Source: Phreatobacter sp. (lineage in GTDB: Bacteria > Pseudomonadota > Alphaproteobacteria > Rhizobiales > Phreatobacteraceae). Taken from it: 52,144 nucleotides of DNA. Position 1 is the first letter of the stretch. Each line of letters starts with the position of its first letter. A program made the translations under genes and the position numbers. Positions 16,646-25,548 of the stretch are shown here, in pieces. The stretch lies in NCBI RefSeq assembly GCF_030691135.1, contig NZ_JAUYFA010000034.1, forward strand, positions 1 through 52,144, given 5' to 3'. The notes under the pieces are model-generated. The model made no database searches, was not told where the DNA came from, and was given only the letters and a program-made list of their open reading frames with translations.

Positions 16646-17911
16646 ATGCATCATTTCGCCTATCGCGACGGCCGCCTTCACGCCGAGGACGTGCCGCTCG
16701 AAACCATCGCGGCCGAGGTCGGCACGCCGTTCTACTGCTATTCCACGGCGACGCTGGAACGGCACTATCGCGTCTTCTCGGAAGCCTTCGCCGGCCTCGA
16801 CTTCCTCGTCTGCTATGCGATGAAGGCCAATTCCAACCAGGCCGTCATCAAGACCCTGGCGCGGCTCGGCGCCGGTATGGACGTGGTCTCCGGCGGTGAG
16901 CTGAAGCGGGCGCTGGCAGCCGGGGTCCCCGGGGACCGGATCATGTTCTCCGGCGTCGGCAAGACCGAGGCCGAGCATGCCGCGGCGCTGGAGGCGGGCG
17001 TTTTCTGCATCAATGTCGAGAGCGAGCCGGAGGTCGCGCAGCTCTCCCGCATCGCCACGTCCCTCGGGCGCACAGCGCATGTCTCCTTCCGCGTCAATCC
17101 CGACGTCGACGCCAGGACCCACGCCAAGATCTCCACGGGCAAGAAGGGCGACAAGTTCGGTATCCCCATCTCCACCGCCCGCGAGGCCTATGCCCGCGCC
17201 GCGAAGCTCCCCGGCATTCACATCGCCGGTGTCGACATGCATATCGGCTCGCAGATCACCGATCTGCAGCCCTTCGACGACGCCTATGCCCTGCTGGCCG
17301 AATTCGTCGGAACGCTCCGGGCCGACGGCCATGCCATCGACCATGTCGATGTCGGCGGCGGCCTCGGGATCCCCTATCGCGACGACAACGAACCGCCGCC
17401 CGAGCCCACCCGCTATGCCGAGGTGGTGAAGCGCCATACGGCGAGCCTCGGCGCCAGGGTCATCATGGAGCCCGGCCGCATGATGGTCGGCAATGCCGGC
17501 ATCCTCGTCACCCGCGTTATCTATGTGAAGGAAACCGAGGGCCACACCTTCGTCATCGTCGACGGCGCGATGAACGATCTCATCCGCCCGACGCTCTATG
17601 AGGCCCATCACGAGATCCGGCCGGTGCGTCAGCCCGTCCCCGGTGCGCCGAAGCCAAAGGTGGATGTGGTCGGCCCGATCTGCGAGAGCGGCGACTATCT
17701 CGCCCTCGGCCGCAAGCTTCCCGAGGTCGGGCCCGGCGACCTCCTCGCGGTGATGACGGCCGGCGCCTATGGCGCGGTCCAGGCAGGAACCTACAACACG
17801 CGGCCCTTGTCGCCGGAAGTGCTGGTACGCGGCGCAGACTATGCGGTTGTGCGGCCAAGATTCGACGTCGAGGCGATCATCGCCATGGACAGGCTTCCCG
17901 CATGGCTGTGA
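16646..17911 (+). CDS. lysA: Diaminopimelate decarboxylase
   Basis: 421 residues, full length for LysA, which decarboxylates meso-diaminopimelate to L-lysine using pyridoxal phosphate. The PLP lysine is K60 in CYAMKANSN. The phosphate-binding GGGLG is in VDVGGGLGIPY. EPGRMMVGNAG and the partner-site motif GPICESGDYL are present, and AYG...YNTRP closes the C-terminal domain. It is the second gene after lptM, and its last 10 bases overlap the following glycosyltransferase gene. Confidence 0.97.
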   Translation: MHHFAYRDGRLHAEDVPLETIAAEVGTPFYCYSTATLERHYRVFSEAFAGLDFLVCYAMKANSNQAVIKTLARLGAGMDVVSGGELKRALAAGVPGDRIMFSGVGKTEAEHAAALEAGVFCINVESEPEVAQLSRIATSLGRTAHVSFRVNPDVDARTHAKISTGKKGDKFGIPISTAREAYARAAKLPGIHIAGVDMHIGSQITDLQPFDDAYALLAEFVGTLRADGHAIDHVDVGGGLGIPYRDDNEPPPEPTRYAEVVKRHTASLGARVIMEPGRMMVGNAGILVTRVIYVKETEGHTFVIVDGAMNDLIRPTLYEAHHEIRPVRQPVPGAPKPKVDVVGPICESGDYLALGRKLPEVGPGDLLAVMTAGAYGAVQAGTYNTRPLSPEVLVRGADYAVVRPRFDVEAIIAMDRLPAWL

Positions 17912-18984
17912 CTCCCCGGCCAAATGCCGAGAGGCCACTGGTGAAGGGTGCCGTACCGCAGGTCTCGGTTGTTGCGCCCTGCTTCAACGAGGCAGAGGGT
18001 CTTCGGGAATTCTATCGACGCTGCAGCGCGGCCTGCTCGGACGCGGTTGGCGGGGACCACGAGATCATCCTGGTCGATGATGGCTCGACCGATGCGACCT
18101 GGACATTGATCGAGGCCCTTGCCAACGCCGATGAGCGGGTGGTCGGCCTGCGGCTGCTGCGCAACCATGGCCACCAGTTGGCGTCCTCGGCGGGTCTTGC
18201 GGCAGCCCTCGGCGAGCGCGTACTGCTGACCGACGCCGACCTGCAGGACCCGCCGGAACTGCTGTCATCCATGATGGTCGAGATGGATCAGGGCGCCGAC
18301 GTGGTCTATGGCCTTCGCACCGGACGTGATGGGGAAAGCTGGTTCAAGCGGACCTGCGCGAACCTGTTCTACCGGTCCCTGTCCTGGCTCACCGATACCG
18401 CCATTCCCCGCGACGCAGGGGACTTCAGACTGATGTCGCGCACTGTTGTCGATGCCTTCCTGCTGATGCCGGAGCAGCACCGGTTCATCCGCGGCATGGT
18501 CAGCTGGATCGGCGGCCGCCAGGTCGCAATGCCTTATCGGCGCGAAGGCCGCTACGCGGGAACCACGAAATACCCGTTCCGGAAGATGGTGCGCCTCGCT
18601 GTCGACGCGGTGACGAGCTTTTCCACGCGACCACTCAGGATCGCCACGTGGAGTGGCCTGGTATTCGCATTCCTAGCGCTCGGCATGCTCGGCTACAGCC
18701 TCGTCCAATGGGCCCGCGGCTCTGTTATTGACGGCTGGACCAGTCTTATGGCCGCAACCTCGCTGTTCGCCGGCGTTCAACTGCTGGTGCTCGGCATCCT
18801 CGGGGAATATCTTGGTCGCCTCGTCCAGGAGAGCAAGAACCGACCGCTCTTTCTCGTCGGCGCTGTGAAGCGCGGTGACAAGCTCCATGCCGTCTCGGCC
18901 GAGTTCTCACGGCTCCCGCCATCTCAACAGCATGCGATCCGCGACTCCTGGCGCATTGCCGGCGCGCCACCGGACGGACCCTAG
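17902..18984 (+). CDS. Family 2 glycosyltransferase, GtrB/DPM-like
   Basis: 360 residues. The catalytic GT-A domain comes first, with VSVVAPCFNEAEG, ILVDDGSTD and the nucleotide-sugar/metal site LTDADLQDP (DAD at 111-113). Two C-terminal membrane helices follow (about 240-265 and 285-310), ending GEYLGRLVQESKNRPLFLV. This is the plan of bactoprenol glucosyltransferases (GtrB) and polyprenyl-phosphate transferases such as ArnC. It would move a sugar from a nucleotide to undecaprenyl phosphate on the cytoplasmic side. GtrA-like and membrane-transferase genes follow. Confidence 0.9.
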   Translation: MAVTPRPNAERPLVKGAVPQVSVVAPCFNEAEGLREFYRRCSAACSDAVGGDHEIILVDDGSTDATWTLIEALANADERVVGLRLLRNHGHQLASSAGLAAALGERVLLTDADLQDPPELLSSMMVEMDQGADVVYGLRTGRDGESWFKRTCANLFYRSLSWLTDTAIPRDAGDFRLMSRTVVDAFLLMPEQHRFIRGMVSWIGGRQVAMPYRREGRYAGTTKYPFRKMVRLAVDAVTSFSTRPLRIATWSGLVFAFLALGMLGYSLVQWARGSVIDGWTSLMAATSLFAGVQLLVLGILGEYLGRLVQESKNRPLFLVGAVKRGDKLHAVSAEFSRLPPSQQHAIRDSWRIAGAPPDGP

Positions 18985-18986
18985 CC

Positions 18987-19382
18987 TTGCGCCGCATCGT
19001 CACCTTCGCAGCCGTCGGCGTCGTCAACACGCTGGTCGACATTATGGCGTTCCTGCTGCTCACCCGCTGGTTTGGCGTGGCAGCGCTTCTTGCCAATGTC
19101 GCGAGCTTCAGCCTGGGCGCTGCCAACAGCTATGTTCTCAACCGCCTGGTGACCTTTCCAGATGCCGCGGCACCCCTCGGCTCGGCCGGCACCATCCTGC
19201 GTTTCGCCGCGGTCACGCTGGTCGCTCTCGGCATGTCCTCGGCGACGCTTGCCGCAGGACTTGCCCTCTCCCTCGATGACATTGCAGCCAAGGCGGCCTC
19301 GATCGCCGCGACCTTCGCCGGCTGCTTTGTGCTGAACAGATACGTCGTCTTCCGGCCGGTCAGGCCCTCGGTGAACCGCTGA
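18987..19382 (+). CDS. GtrA family membrane protein
   Basis: 131 residues with four predicted membrane helices, the usual GtrA length. It starts RRIVTFAAVGVVNTLVDI, and has ANSYVLNRLVTF and CFVLNRYVVF, a doubled Asn-Arg motif typical of the family. The start is TTG at 18987, two bases after the preceding stop. GtrA proteins are thought to flip the undecaprenyl-phosphate-linked sugar made by GtrB. Confidence 0.88.
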   Translation: MRRIVTFAAVGVVNTLVDIMAFLLLTRWFGVAALLANVASFSLGAANSYVLNRLVTFPDAAAPLGSAGTILRFAAVTLVALGMSSATLAAGLALSLDDIAAKAASIAATFAGCFVLNRYVVFRPVRPSVNR

Positions 19383-19383
19383 C

Positions 19384-21051
19384 ATGACCGGCACCCGGCG
19401 CATCAACTGCACCATCGAGATGCGCATAGCCCTTGCCGCCGCTGTCTTCGCTGTCCTCGCACCGTCGCTCTTCGTCTCGACCCCGCCCCTTGGCGACTTT
19501 GCCAATCATGCAGCCCGCCTTTGGCTGCTGGCCGGCGGCGCGAACATGCCGCCGCTCGATACAATCTATGAGGTGCGCTGGAGCCAGGCGACCACCAATG
19601 TGGCCGTGGACGCCGTGGCGGTCGCCCTGGGGCGCCTGATCCCCATCTCAATGGTCAGCTCCGCGCTCGTCGCGCTGTCCTTTCTGTTGCCTCCCCTCGG
19701 GGCCGCTCTTCTCAACATCGCGATCTTCCGACGGACTCATTGGTGGCAGGTGCTGATCTTCCTGTTCGCCTGGGGTTTCACATCGGTCCATGGCCTGATG
19801 AACTTTCACATCGGGCTCGGACTTGCCTTGCTGGCGACGGCTCTCGACGTGCGTCTCGATGGGCTCGGCACCTGGGCCAGGCTCGCGCTGCGGATCGCAT
19901 GCGCAGGCCTGCTCTTCTCCGTTCACGCCTTTGCCCTGGCGTTCTATCTGGCCCTCATCGGGGCCCTGGTGCTGGGCCGCGATCTGGCCGCGCTGACAAG
20001 CGTCAGGGGCTTGTGGTCGAGAAGCCTCGCGGCGGCGGTCGCTGTTCTGCCGCTGCTGGCGCTGCCTGTCGCGATGATGCTCGCATCATCGGCCCTGCCC
20101 GGCGCCCATCTCGCAGCCGGCGCGACAGGTGCCCAGGCGCCGCCGGACCAGTTCGGCATCTATTGGGACAATCCCGGCGTCATCGACCGTCTGGGGATCA
20201 TGCTGATCCCGATCAGGACCTATAGCCACTTCGTCGACCTCTTCTTCCTCCTCTGCCTCGCCGTCCCATTCTTTCTTGCCATGGCGACACGGAGGCTCGC
20301 CCTGCATGGCGGCCTCTTTCTCGTCGCACTCATCCTTGTGGCCGCATCGCAGGTCATGCCGTCCGCCGTCAACGGAACGTGGTGGCTTGACAAGCGGCTG
20401 CCCAACATGGCGGCGCTCATGATGGTGGCGTCGCTGCAGCCGCTGGTCGCCTCGTTCGGCCGGCGCGGTCGCATGGCGGTGGCAGCAGCCTTGCTCATCC
20501 TGTCCGCAAGGGCAGCCTGGATCGCACATGCCTGGAACGCGGTGGGGGCCGACACTCTGGCCGTCGAACGCGTGCTGACGCACGTGCCGCCCGGCGCGGC
20601 GCTCCTGTCGATGCAGAACCGTCCCGACCGCCATCAGGCCATATGGCATGGCCCCTTCGGGCGCTTCACCTATGGCGAGCCGGCCTATCGGCATCTCCCA
20701 ACGCTTGCCATCGTCCAGCGCCGCGCATTCGTGCCGACGCTGTTCACCGCCGCCGGCAAGCAACCGGTGACCGTCCGCCGGCCCTGGAGTGAGATCGCCG
20801 TGCCAGAGGGTGACCTTCCCTCACCCTCGGTGCTCCGAGAACCTCGGACCATCGCGTACAACTTTCCCTATCTCGCCTACTGGCGAACACGCTTCGATTA
20901 TCTCCTGCTGCTCAACGCCGACATGGCGGACGGCAAGGGCCAGTTGCCGGACGATCCCGCGCTGACCCTCGTCGCCGACGAGGGCTTTGCCCGGCTCTAC
21001 CGGATCGTCAGGTCCGAGCCACCGGCAGTTCGCCGTTTAACGGCGGATTGA
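19384..21051 (+). CDS. Polytopic membrane protein, candidate GtrC-type glycosyltransferase
   Basis: 555 residues. The N-terminal 400 or so carry about ten hydrophobic segments, and the C-terminal 130 are soluble. An acidic motif in the first loop (PPLGDFANHAARLWLL) is reminiscent of GT-C transferases, which use a lipid-linked sugar outside the membrane. It follows gtrA by one base, so the three genes together look like a gtr cassette that adds a sugar to an envelope polymer. I do not recognise the family more closely. Confidence 0.65.
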   Translation: MTGTRRINCTIEMRIALAAAVFAVLAPSLFVSTPPLGDFANHAARLWLLAGGANMPPLDTIYEVRWSQATTNVAVDAVAVALGRLIPISMVSSALVALSFLLPPLGAALLNIAIFRRTHWWQVLIFLFAWGFTSVHGLMNFHIGLGLALLATALDVRLDGLGTWARLALRIACAGLLFSVHAFALAFYLALIGALVLGRDLAALTSVRGLWSRSLAAAVAVLPLLALPVAMMLASSALPGAHLAAGATGAQAPPDQFGIYWDNPGVIDRLGIMLIPIRTYSHFVDLFFLLCLAVPFFLAMATRRLALHGGLFLVALILVAASQVMPSAVNGTWWLDKRLPNMAALMMVASLQPLVASFGRRGRMAVAAALLILSARAAWIAHAWNAVGADTLAVERVLTHVPPGAALLSMQNRPDRHQAIWHGPFGRFTYGEPAYRHLPTLAIVQRRAFVPTLFTAAGKQPVTVRRPWSEIAVPEGDLPSPSVLREPRTIAYNFPYLAYWRTRFDYLLLLNADMADGKGQLPDDPALTLVADEGFARLYRIVRSEPPAVRRLTAD

Positions 21052-21106
21052 CCGCAGTGCAGCATTGGGGCTAGGCGAAGCGACTCTGCGCCCGAGGAGC
21101 TGTCTC

Positions 21107-21778
21107 ATGCTGCCGCAACGCCTGGTCGACGGCTACGCCGCCTTTCTGGACGGCCGCTTTCCCGAAGTCTCGGAGCGCTATCGCGTTCTTGCCGAAAGCG
21201 GCCAGAGCCCGAAGACCATGGTCGTCTCCTGCTGCGACAGCCGCGTCTCGCCGGAGGTGATCTTCGACGTCGGCCCGGGCGAGCTCTTCATCGTCCGCAA
21301 CGTCGCCAATCTCGTGCCGCCCTATGCACCTGACGAGAGTTATCACGGCACCTCGGCGGCCCTCGAATTCGCCGTCCAGGCGCTGCGGGTCACCGACATC
21401 GTCGTGCTCGGTCATGCCCAGTGCGGCGGCATCCGCGCCTCCGTCGCCGAGGATGCCGAGCCGCTCTCGCCCGGCGATTTCATTGGCCGCTGGATGGGCC
21501 TCGTCGCCCCGGCCATCGACAAGGTCGGGCCGCGCGGCGCGCGGACGATGCAGGACTATCTGCGCCAGCTCGAATTCGCCTCCGTGGCCATCACCCTCGA
21601 CAACCTGCGCACTTTCCCCTGCGTGCGCATCCTCGAGCAGCGCGGCAAGCTGAAGCTTCACGGCGCCTTCTTCGGTGTCGCCACCGGCGTGCTGAGCTGG
21701 CTCGACGAGACCACCGGCACCTTCCACCCGGTGATGGACCGCCCCGGCCGGATCTTCGCCTGCAGCGCGGTGGGGTGA
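21107..21778 (+). CDS. Beta-class carbonic anhydrase
   Basis: 223 residues. It interconverts CO2 and bicarbonate. The zinc ligands are in VVSCCDSRVSP (Cys and the catalytic Asp/Arg pair) and in VLGHAQCGGI (His-x2-Cys). The frame is open 14 codons further upstream, but ATG at 21107 has GAGGAG correctly spaced before it. A TTGACC element overlaps the stop of the preceding gene (21048-21053) with a weak CTAGGC 17 bases on, a possible own promoter. The gene converges with the lysE-type gene 13 bases away. Confidence 0.94.
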   Translation: MLPQRLVDGYAAFLDGRFPEVSERYRVLAESGQSPKTMVVSCCDSRVSPEVIFDVGPGELFIVRNVANLVPPYAPDESYHGTSAALEFAVQALRVTDIVVLGHAQCGGIRASVAEDAEPLSPGDFIGRWMGLVAPAIDKVGPRGARTMQDYLRQLEFASVAITLDNLRTFPCVRILEQRGKLKLHGAFFGVATGVLSWLDETTGTFHPVMDRPGRIFACSAVG

Positions 21779-21791
21779 AGCGAGCCGCGGG

Positions 21792-22373
21792 TCAGCGCAC
21801 GAGCGGCAGGACGATCATCGTCACGGCGAAGGTGCCGATACCGGCGGCCCCGACGCGCGGGATCAGGCGCGCATGGCCGGCCCGGCCGGCAACCACCCCC
21901 AACGTCCGCCCGATGCCGATCCAGGCGAGCGCCACCAGCGCGCAGAGTCCCGCAAACGCGGCGAGATAGGCAATGACGTCTGGCCTGTCGAACGGCACGA
22001 CCGCCACCGCAAAGACGATGGCCTTCGGGTTCAGCAATGTCGTCAGGAACACCTGGGCCGGTGTCACCAGGCTCGCGACACGCGCCACCTCGGTTGCGCC
22101 CGCCTGCCAGAGCCGCCAGGCGACGACCACGAGATAAAGACCGACCGCAACCCTGAGTCCGAGGCCAAGCGCCGGAATCGCGGCGATGACGGGACCGAGC
22201 ATCAGTCCAATCGTGAGGATCGACAGCAGATAGGCGGTGTTCTCGGCAAGGATCAGCCTGAAGGCGCTGCGCCATCCTGATGCCGCGCCGGCCGTCGCCA
22301 GCAGGGTATTGGTCGGTCCAGGCGTTGCGAGAAGGGTCAGTACCATCAGGGCAAAGAGCAGGGGGTCATGCAT
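21792..22373 (-). CDS. LysE/RhtB family exporter
   Basis: 193 residues with six hydrophobic segments, matching LysE-type translocators that export amino acids or other small metabolites. The family start is seen as LLATPGPTNTLLATAGAASG, followed by LLNPKAIVFAVAV around residue 115. The exported compound cannot be deduced. It lies between asd and carbonic anhydrase and is transcribed in the same direction as asd. A 6-bp inverted repeat (22439-22444 with 22452-22457) lies about 65 bases upstream of the start. Confidence 0.88.
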   Translation of the reverse strand: MHDPLLFALMVLTLLATPGPTNTLLATAGAASGWRSAFRLILAENTAYLLSILTIGLMLGPVIAAIPALGLGLRVAVGLYLVVVAWRLWQAGATEVARVASLVTPAQVFLTTLLNPKAIVFAVAVVPFDRPDVIAYLAAFAGLCALVALAWIGIGRTLGVVAGRAGHARLIPRVGAAGIGTFAVTMIVLPLVR

Positions 22374-22508
22374 GGCCAGCCGGGATCCGCGTGTGGGCCC
22401 AAGGCTGATCGGCGATCGACGCTTGGTTCACGCTACCAGAAGGCAGGATCCGCCTTCCGTCCTTGGCCTCGATCAAAGCCTGACGTCGCCATAGCAGGGC
22501 GCCTTGCC

Positions 22509-22530
22509 GGGCGGGCGCTGAGGCCCGCCG
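22509..22530 (-). terminator. GC-rich stem-loop downstream of asd
   Basis: A 7-bp all-GC stem (22510-22516 with 22523-22529) and a 6-base loop, 40 bases after the asd stop. There is no T run, so it is at best a Rho-assisted or processing end. Confidence 0.35.
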
Positions 22531-22569
22531 GGCAGATTGGTTGGAAGAACGCGAACGGGAGGGCTGCGC

Positions 22570-23607
22570 TCAGGCCGCGACCTTGGCCCGGGGCTGGATC
22601 AGCTTGCGGTTGACCAGCACCTCGGCGATCTGCACCGCGTTCAGCGCCGCGCCCTTGCGCAGGTTGTCCGAGACGCACCAGAAGGCGAGACCGTTCTCGA
22701 CGGTCGCGTCCTCACGGATGCGCGAAACATAGGTCGCATCCTCGCCGGCGGCGTCGAGCGGCGTCGCATAGCCGCCGTTCTCCTGCTTGTCGATGACGAG
22801 GATGCCCGGCGCCGCCCGCAGGATCTCGCGGGCCTCCTCGGCGGTGATCGGCTGCTCGCACTCGATGTTGACCGCCTCGCAATGGCCGATGAACACCGGC
22901 ACGCGCACGCAGGTCGCGGTGAGCCGGATCTTCGGGTCGAGGATCTTCTTGGTCTCGACCGTCATCTTCCACTCTTCCTTCGTGTAGCCGTCCTCCATGA
23001 ACACGTCGATGTGCGGGATGACGTTGAAGGCGATGCGGGCCGGAAACTTCTTCGTCTCCGGGTCCTTCATCGAGTAGAGCGCCTTGGTCTGGCGATCGAG
23101 CTCGTCCATGCCGTCCTTGCCGGCGCCGGACACCGACTGGTAGGTCGAGACGACCACCCGCTTGATGCCGAAGCGGTCGTGCAGCGGCTTCAGCGCCACC
23201 ACGAGCTGGGCGGTCGAGCAGTTCGGATTGGCGATGATGTTGCGCTTGGTGAAGCCGGTGATCGCGTCGGCATTCACCTCCGGCACGATCAGCGGCACGT
23301 CCGACTCGTAGCGCCAGGCCGAGGAGTTGTCGATGACGACGCAGCCGGCCGCGGCGATCTTCGGCGACCATTCCTTCGACACCGTGCCGCCAGCCGACAT
23401 CAGGCAGATGTCGGTGTCGGAGAAGTCGTAATTCTCCAGCGCCTTCACCTTCAGCGTCTTGTTGCCGAAGGAGACCTCCTGGCCGAGGGAGCGGCGCGAG
23501 GCCAGCGGCACGACCTCGGATACGGGGAAACCGCGCTCATCGAGGATATTGAGCATTTCGCGGCCCACATTGCCCGTGGCGCCGGCGATCGCGACCTTGT
23601 AACCCAT
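22570..23607 (-). CDS. asd: Aspartate-semialdehyde dehydrogenase
   Basis: 345 residues. It reduces aspartyl phosphate to aspartate semialdehyde, the branch point to lysine/diaminopimelate, threonine and methionine. The NADP site is GATGNVGREML at the N-terminus. The catalytic Cys is C130 in ANPNCSTAQL. The family motif FNVIPHID and the catalytic His in RVPVFIGHCEA are present. The frame runs far upstream, but the ATG at 23607 has AGAGG before it and starts the known N-terminus (MGYKVAIAGATG). The 5' region carries a promoter and a Thr/Lys-rich leader ORF, so attenuation is possible. Confidence 0.96.
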   Translation of the reverse strand: MGYKVAIAGATGNVGREMLNILDERGFPVSEVVPLASRRSLGQEVSFGNKTLKVKALENYDFSDTDICLMSAGGTVSKEWSPKIAAAGCVVIDNSSAWRYESDVPLIVPEVNADAITGFTKRNIIANPNCSTAQLVVALKPLHDRFGIKRVVVSTYQSVSGAGKDGMDELDRQTKALYSMKDPETKKFPARIAFNVIPHIDVFMEDGYTKEEWKMTVETKKILDPKIRLTATCVRVPVFIGHCEAVNIECEQPITAEEAREILRAAPGILVIDKQENGGYATPLDAAGEDATYVSRIREDATVENGLAFWCVSDNLRKGAALNAVQIAEVLVNRKLIQPRAKVAA

Positions 23608-23629
23608 GACTCTGGCCTCTTTGGCTTGC

Positions 23630-23700
23630 AACTCTCCCCCCGGGATCGGGCCCGTCTCCGGGTCCCGTGGCGCCCATCTCCCCGTCGGGGGAGCACCCGG
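23630..23700 (-). promoter_or_regulatory. Candidate attenuator stem-loops between the leader ORF and asd
   Basis: In the minus-strand transcript a 6-bp hairpin with a CGAC loop forms at 23693-23678. A second stem with a GAGA tetraloop lies at 23665-23648. The CTCCCCC arm at 23693-23687 can pair instead with GGGGGAG at 23640-23634, giving two exclusive structures. No run of T follows either, so a classic terminator is not shown. Confidence 0.4.
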
Positions 23701-23716
23701 TTGCGAGGACGAAGCG

Positions 23717-23785
23717 TCAGCCTGCCGTGCCGCCTGTGGCGGCCGGCTTGGTTTTCGTCGTCGTTTTGGTGCGACCGAAAGCCAT
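23717..23785 (-). CDS. Putative Thr/Lys-rich leader peptide of asd
   Basis: A 22-codon ORF, MAFGRTKTTTKTKPAATGGT followed by AG, then TGA. Seven of 22 residues are Thr, three are Lys, and the core is TKTTTKTK. This looks like the E. coli threonine operon leader (ThrL), and asd serves both Thr and Lys synthesis. The ATG is about 36 bases downstream of the predicted transcription start and 110 bases before asd ends the leader. The ribosome site is weak (only GAG five bases upstream). It is probably a cis-acting leader rather than a functional protein. Confidence 0.5.
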   Translation of the reverse strand: MAFGRTKTTTKTKPAATGGTAG

Positions 23786-23827
23786 GGCTCGGAGAGGTGT
23801 CCTCGGCGAAAGTGCCGTGAGGGCAAC

Positions 23828-23856
23828 GAAAAACACCAGGTGCGGCGAAATGTCAA
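23828..23856 (-). promoter_or_regulatory. Predicted asd promoter
   Basis: A perfect TTGACA (-35, 23856-23851) is followed after 17 bases by TTTTTC (-10, 23833-23828). The -10 box is poor. Transcription would start near 23821 and give a leader of about 214 bases before asd. Confidence 0.5.
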
Positions 23857-23956
23857 TCGCGCTAAGGCGGACAGGCTGGCAATGGCACGACGGCGCCCAA
23901 CATTCGCCGGGAATGCCATGCCATGAGGGATGCCCCACCGCCTGCCCGAGAGCCCG

Positions 23957-25540
23957 ATGATCCACACCTTGTCCCGCCGGAACCTCCTGACCATCGCTGC
24001 GGCCGCGGGCCTCGCCCCGGCCCTGCCCGGCGGAGCCACGGCCGCCACCGCTCTGCGCTACGGCCCGGCGGCGCCCTTCTCCTATAACGGCCTGAAGCAG
24101 ATGGCCGAGCAGCGTGCCGGCAAGCCCTATGTCCCGCCGTCGCGGCCGAACCCCCAGGTCGTGCAGCGGATCGACTACGACAATCACGGCAAGCTGCGCT
24201 TCGACAAGGACGTGGCGCTCTTTGCCGAGGGGCGGGGCGCCTATCCCGTCACCTTCCAGCATGTCGGCCAGTTTTTCCCGAAGACGGTCCACATGCACGT
24301 GGTCCAGGGCGAGGCGGCGCGCGAGATCGTCTATGACCCGCGCTATTTCACCATTCTGCCCGACCATCCCGCTGCCGCGCTGCCGCCCGAGCCTTCCGCC
24401 TTTGCCGGCCTGTGGCTGCAGGAGGCGAAATCCGGCCCTTGGAAGACGCAGGAGCCCTGGGCGACCTGGCTCGGCGCCTCCTATTTCCGCGGCGTCGGCG
24501 AACTCGGCCAGGTCGGCCTGTCGGCACGCGGCCTCGCCCTCTCTCCCGGCCAGGCGCCCGGCCCGGAGGAGTTCCCCGATTTCGTCGGTTTCTGGATCGC
24601 GCCCGCCGAGAGCGAGAGCGATCCCGTCACGCTCTATGCACTGATGGACTCGCCGTCGCTGACCGGCGCCTATCGCTTCCTGTGCCGGCGCACGTCAGGC
24701 GTCGTCATGGACATCGAGGCGACGCTGCATTTCCGCCGCCCCGTCACCCATGTCGGCATCGCGCCGCTCACCTCCATGTACTGGTATTCCGAGACGGCGA
24801 GCTCGCGCACCATCGACTGGCGCCCGGAAGTCCATGATTCCGACGGCCTCGCCATCTGGACCGGTCAGGGCGAGCGCATCTGGCGTCCGCTCAACAACCC
24901 GCCGCGCACCATGACCTCGAGCTTCGTCGACCGGACGCCGCGCGGCTTCGGCCTGCTCCAGCGCGACCGCGAGTTCCTGCACTATCTCGATGGCGTCAAA
25001 TACGAGAAGCGTCCGTCTGCCTGGGTCGAGCCGCAGGGTGACTGGGGCCGCGGCGCGGTCCAGCTCGTGGAGCTCAACACCGACGACGAGATCCACGACA
25101 ATATCGTGGCCATGTGGGTGCCGGAGACCCCTGCCGAACCGGGCCGGCCGCTCGAATTCCGCTACCGGCTGCACTGGCTCGCCGACGAGCCCTACCCGAC
25201 CTCCCTCGCCCGTGTCGTGGCGACGCGTCTCGGGCGCGGCGGCCAGCCGGGTCAGCCGCGGCCGCAGGGCGTGCGCAAGTTCCTGGTCGAGTTCAAGGGC
25301 GGGCCGCTCACCAATCTGCCGAAGGGCACGATCCCGAAGCCGGTTCTATGGGCGTCGCGGGGCACCTTCGGGGAGTACCAGTACACGGAAGCCGTGCCGA
25401 ATGACGTGCCCGGCCATTGGCGCACCCAGTTCGACCTCAGGGTCGAGGGCAACGAACCCGTGGAGATGCGCTGCTATCTCAGGGTCGGTGATCAGGTCGC
25501 CTCCGAAAGCTGGCTCTACCAGTACCACCCCGGCGCCTGA
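23957..25540 (+). CDS. Periplasmic glucan biosynthesis protein, OpgG/OpgD family
   Basis: 527 residues, the full family length. OpgG/OpgD proteins act in the periplasm on the backbone or branching of osmoregulated periplasmic glucans. The N-terminus LSRRNLLTIAAAAGLAP is a Tat signal (S-R-R-x-L-L), as in OpgD rather than the Sec-exported OpgG. The mature part starts LRYGPAAPFSYNGLKQMAE, and family stretches include PVTFQHVGQFFP, YFRGVGELGQ and SMYWYSE. I preferred ATG at 23957 over an upstream ATG at 23930, because it places the Tat motif correctly and the earlier one has no spaced ribosome site. Confidence 0.92.
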   Translation: MIHTLSRRNLLTIAAAAGLAPALPGGATAATALRYGPAAPFSYNGLKQMAEQRAGKPYVPPSRPNPQVVQRIDYDNHGKLRFDKDVALFAEGRGAYPVTFQHVGQFFPKTVHMHVVQGEAAREIVYDPRYFTILPDHPAAALPPEPSAFAGLWLQEAKSGPWKTQEPWATWLGASYFRGVGELGQVGLSARGLALSPGQAPGPEEFPDFVGFWIAPAESESDPVTLYALMDSPSLTGAYRFLCRRTSGVVMDIEATLHFRRPVTHVGIAPLTSMYWYSETASSRTIDWRPEVHDSDGLAIWTGQGERIWRPLNNPPRTMTSSFVDRTPRGFGLLQRDREFLHYLDGVKYEKRPSAWVEPQGDWGRGAVQLVELNTDDEIHDNIVAMWVPETPAEPGRPLEFRYRLHWLADEPYPTSLARVVATRLGRGGQPGQPRPQGVRKFLVEFKGGPLTNLPKGTIPKPVLWASRGTFGEYQYTEAVPNDVPGHWRTQFDLRVEGNEPVEMRCYLRVGDQVASESWLYQYHPGA

Positions 25541-25548
25541 GCGGCGCC

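Noticed and set aside
21031-21045. 15-base palindrome at the end of the gtrC-like gene as an operator
   Set aside because: It lies within the coding end of the gene with no other sign of a binding site; a chance palindrome is likely.
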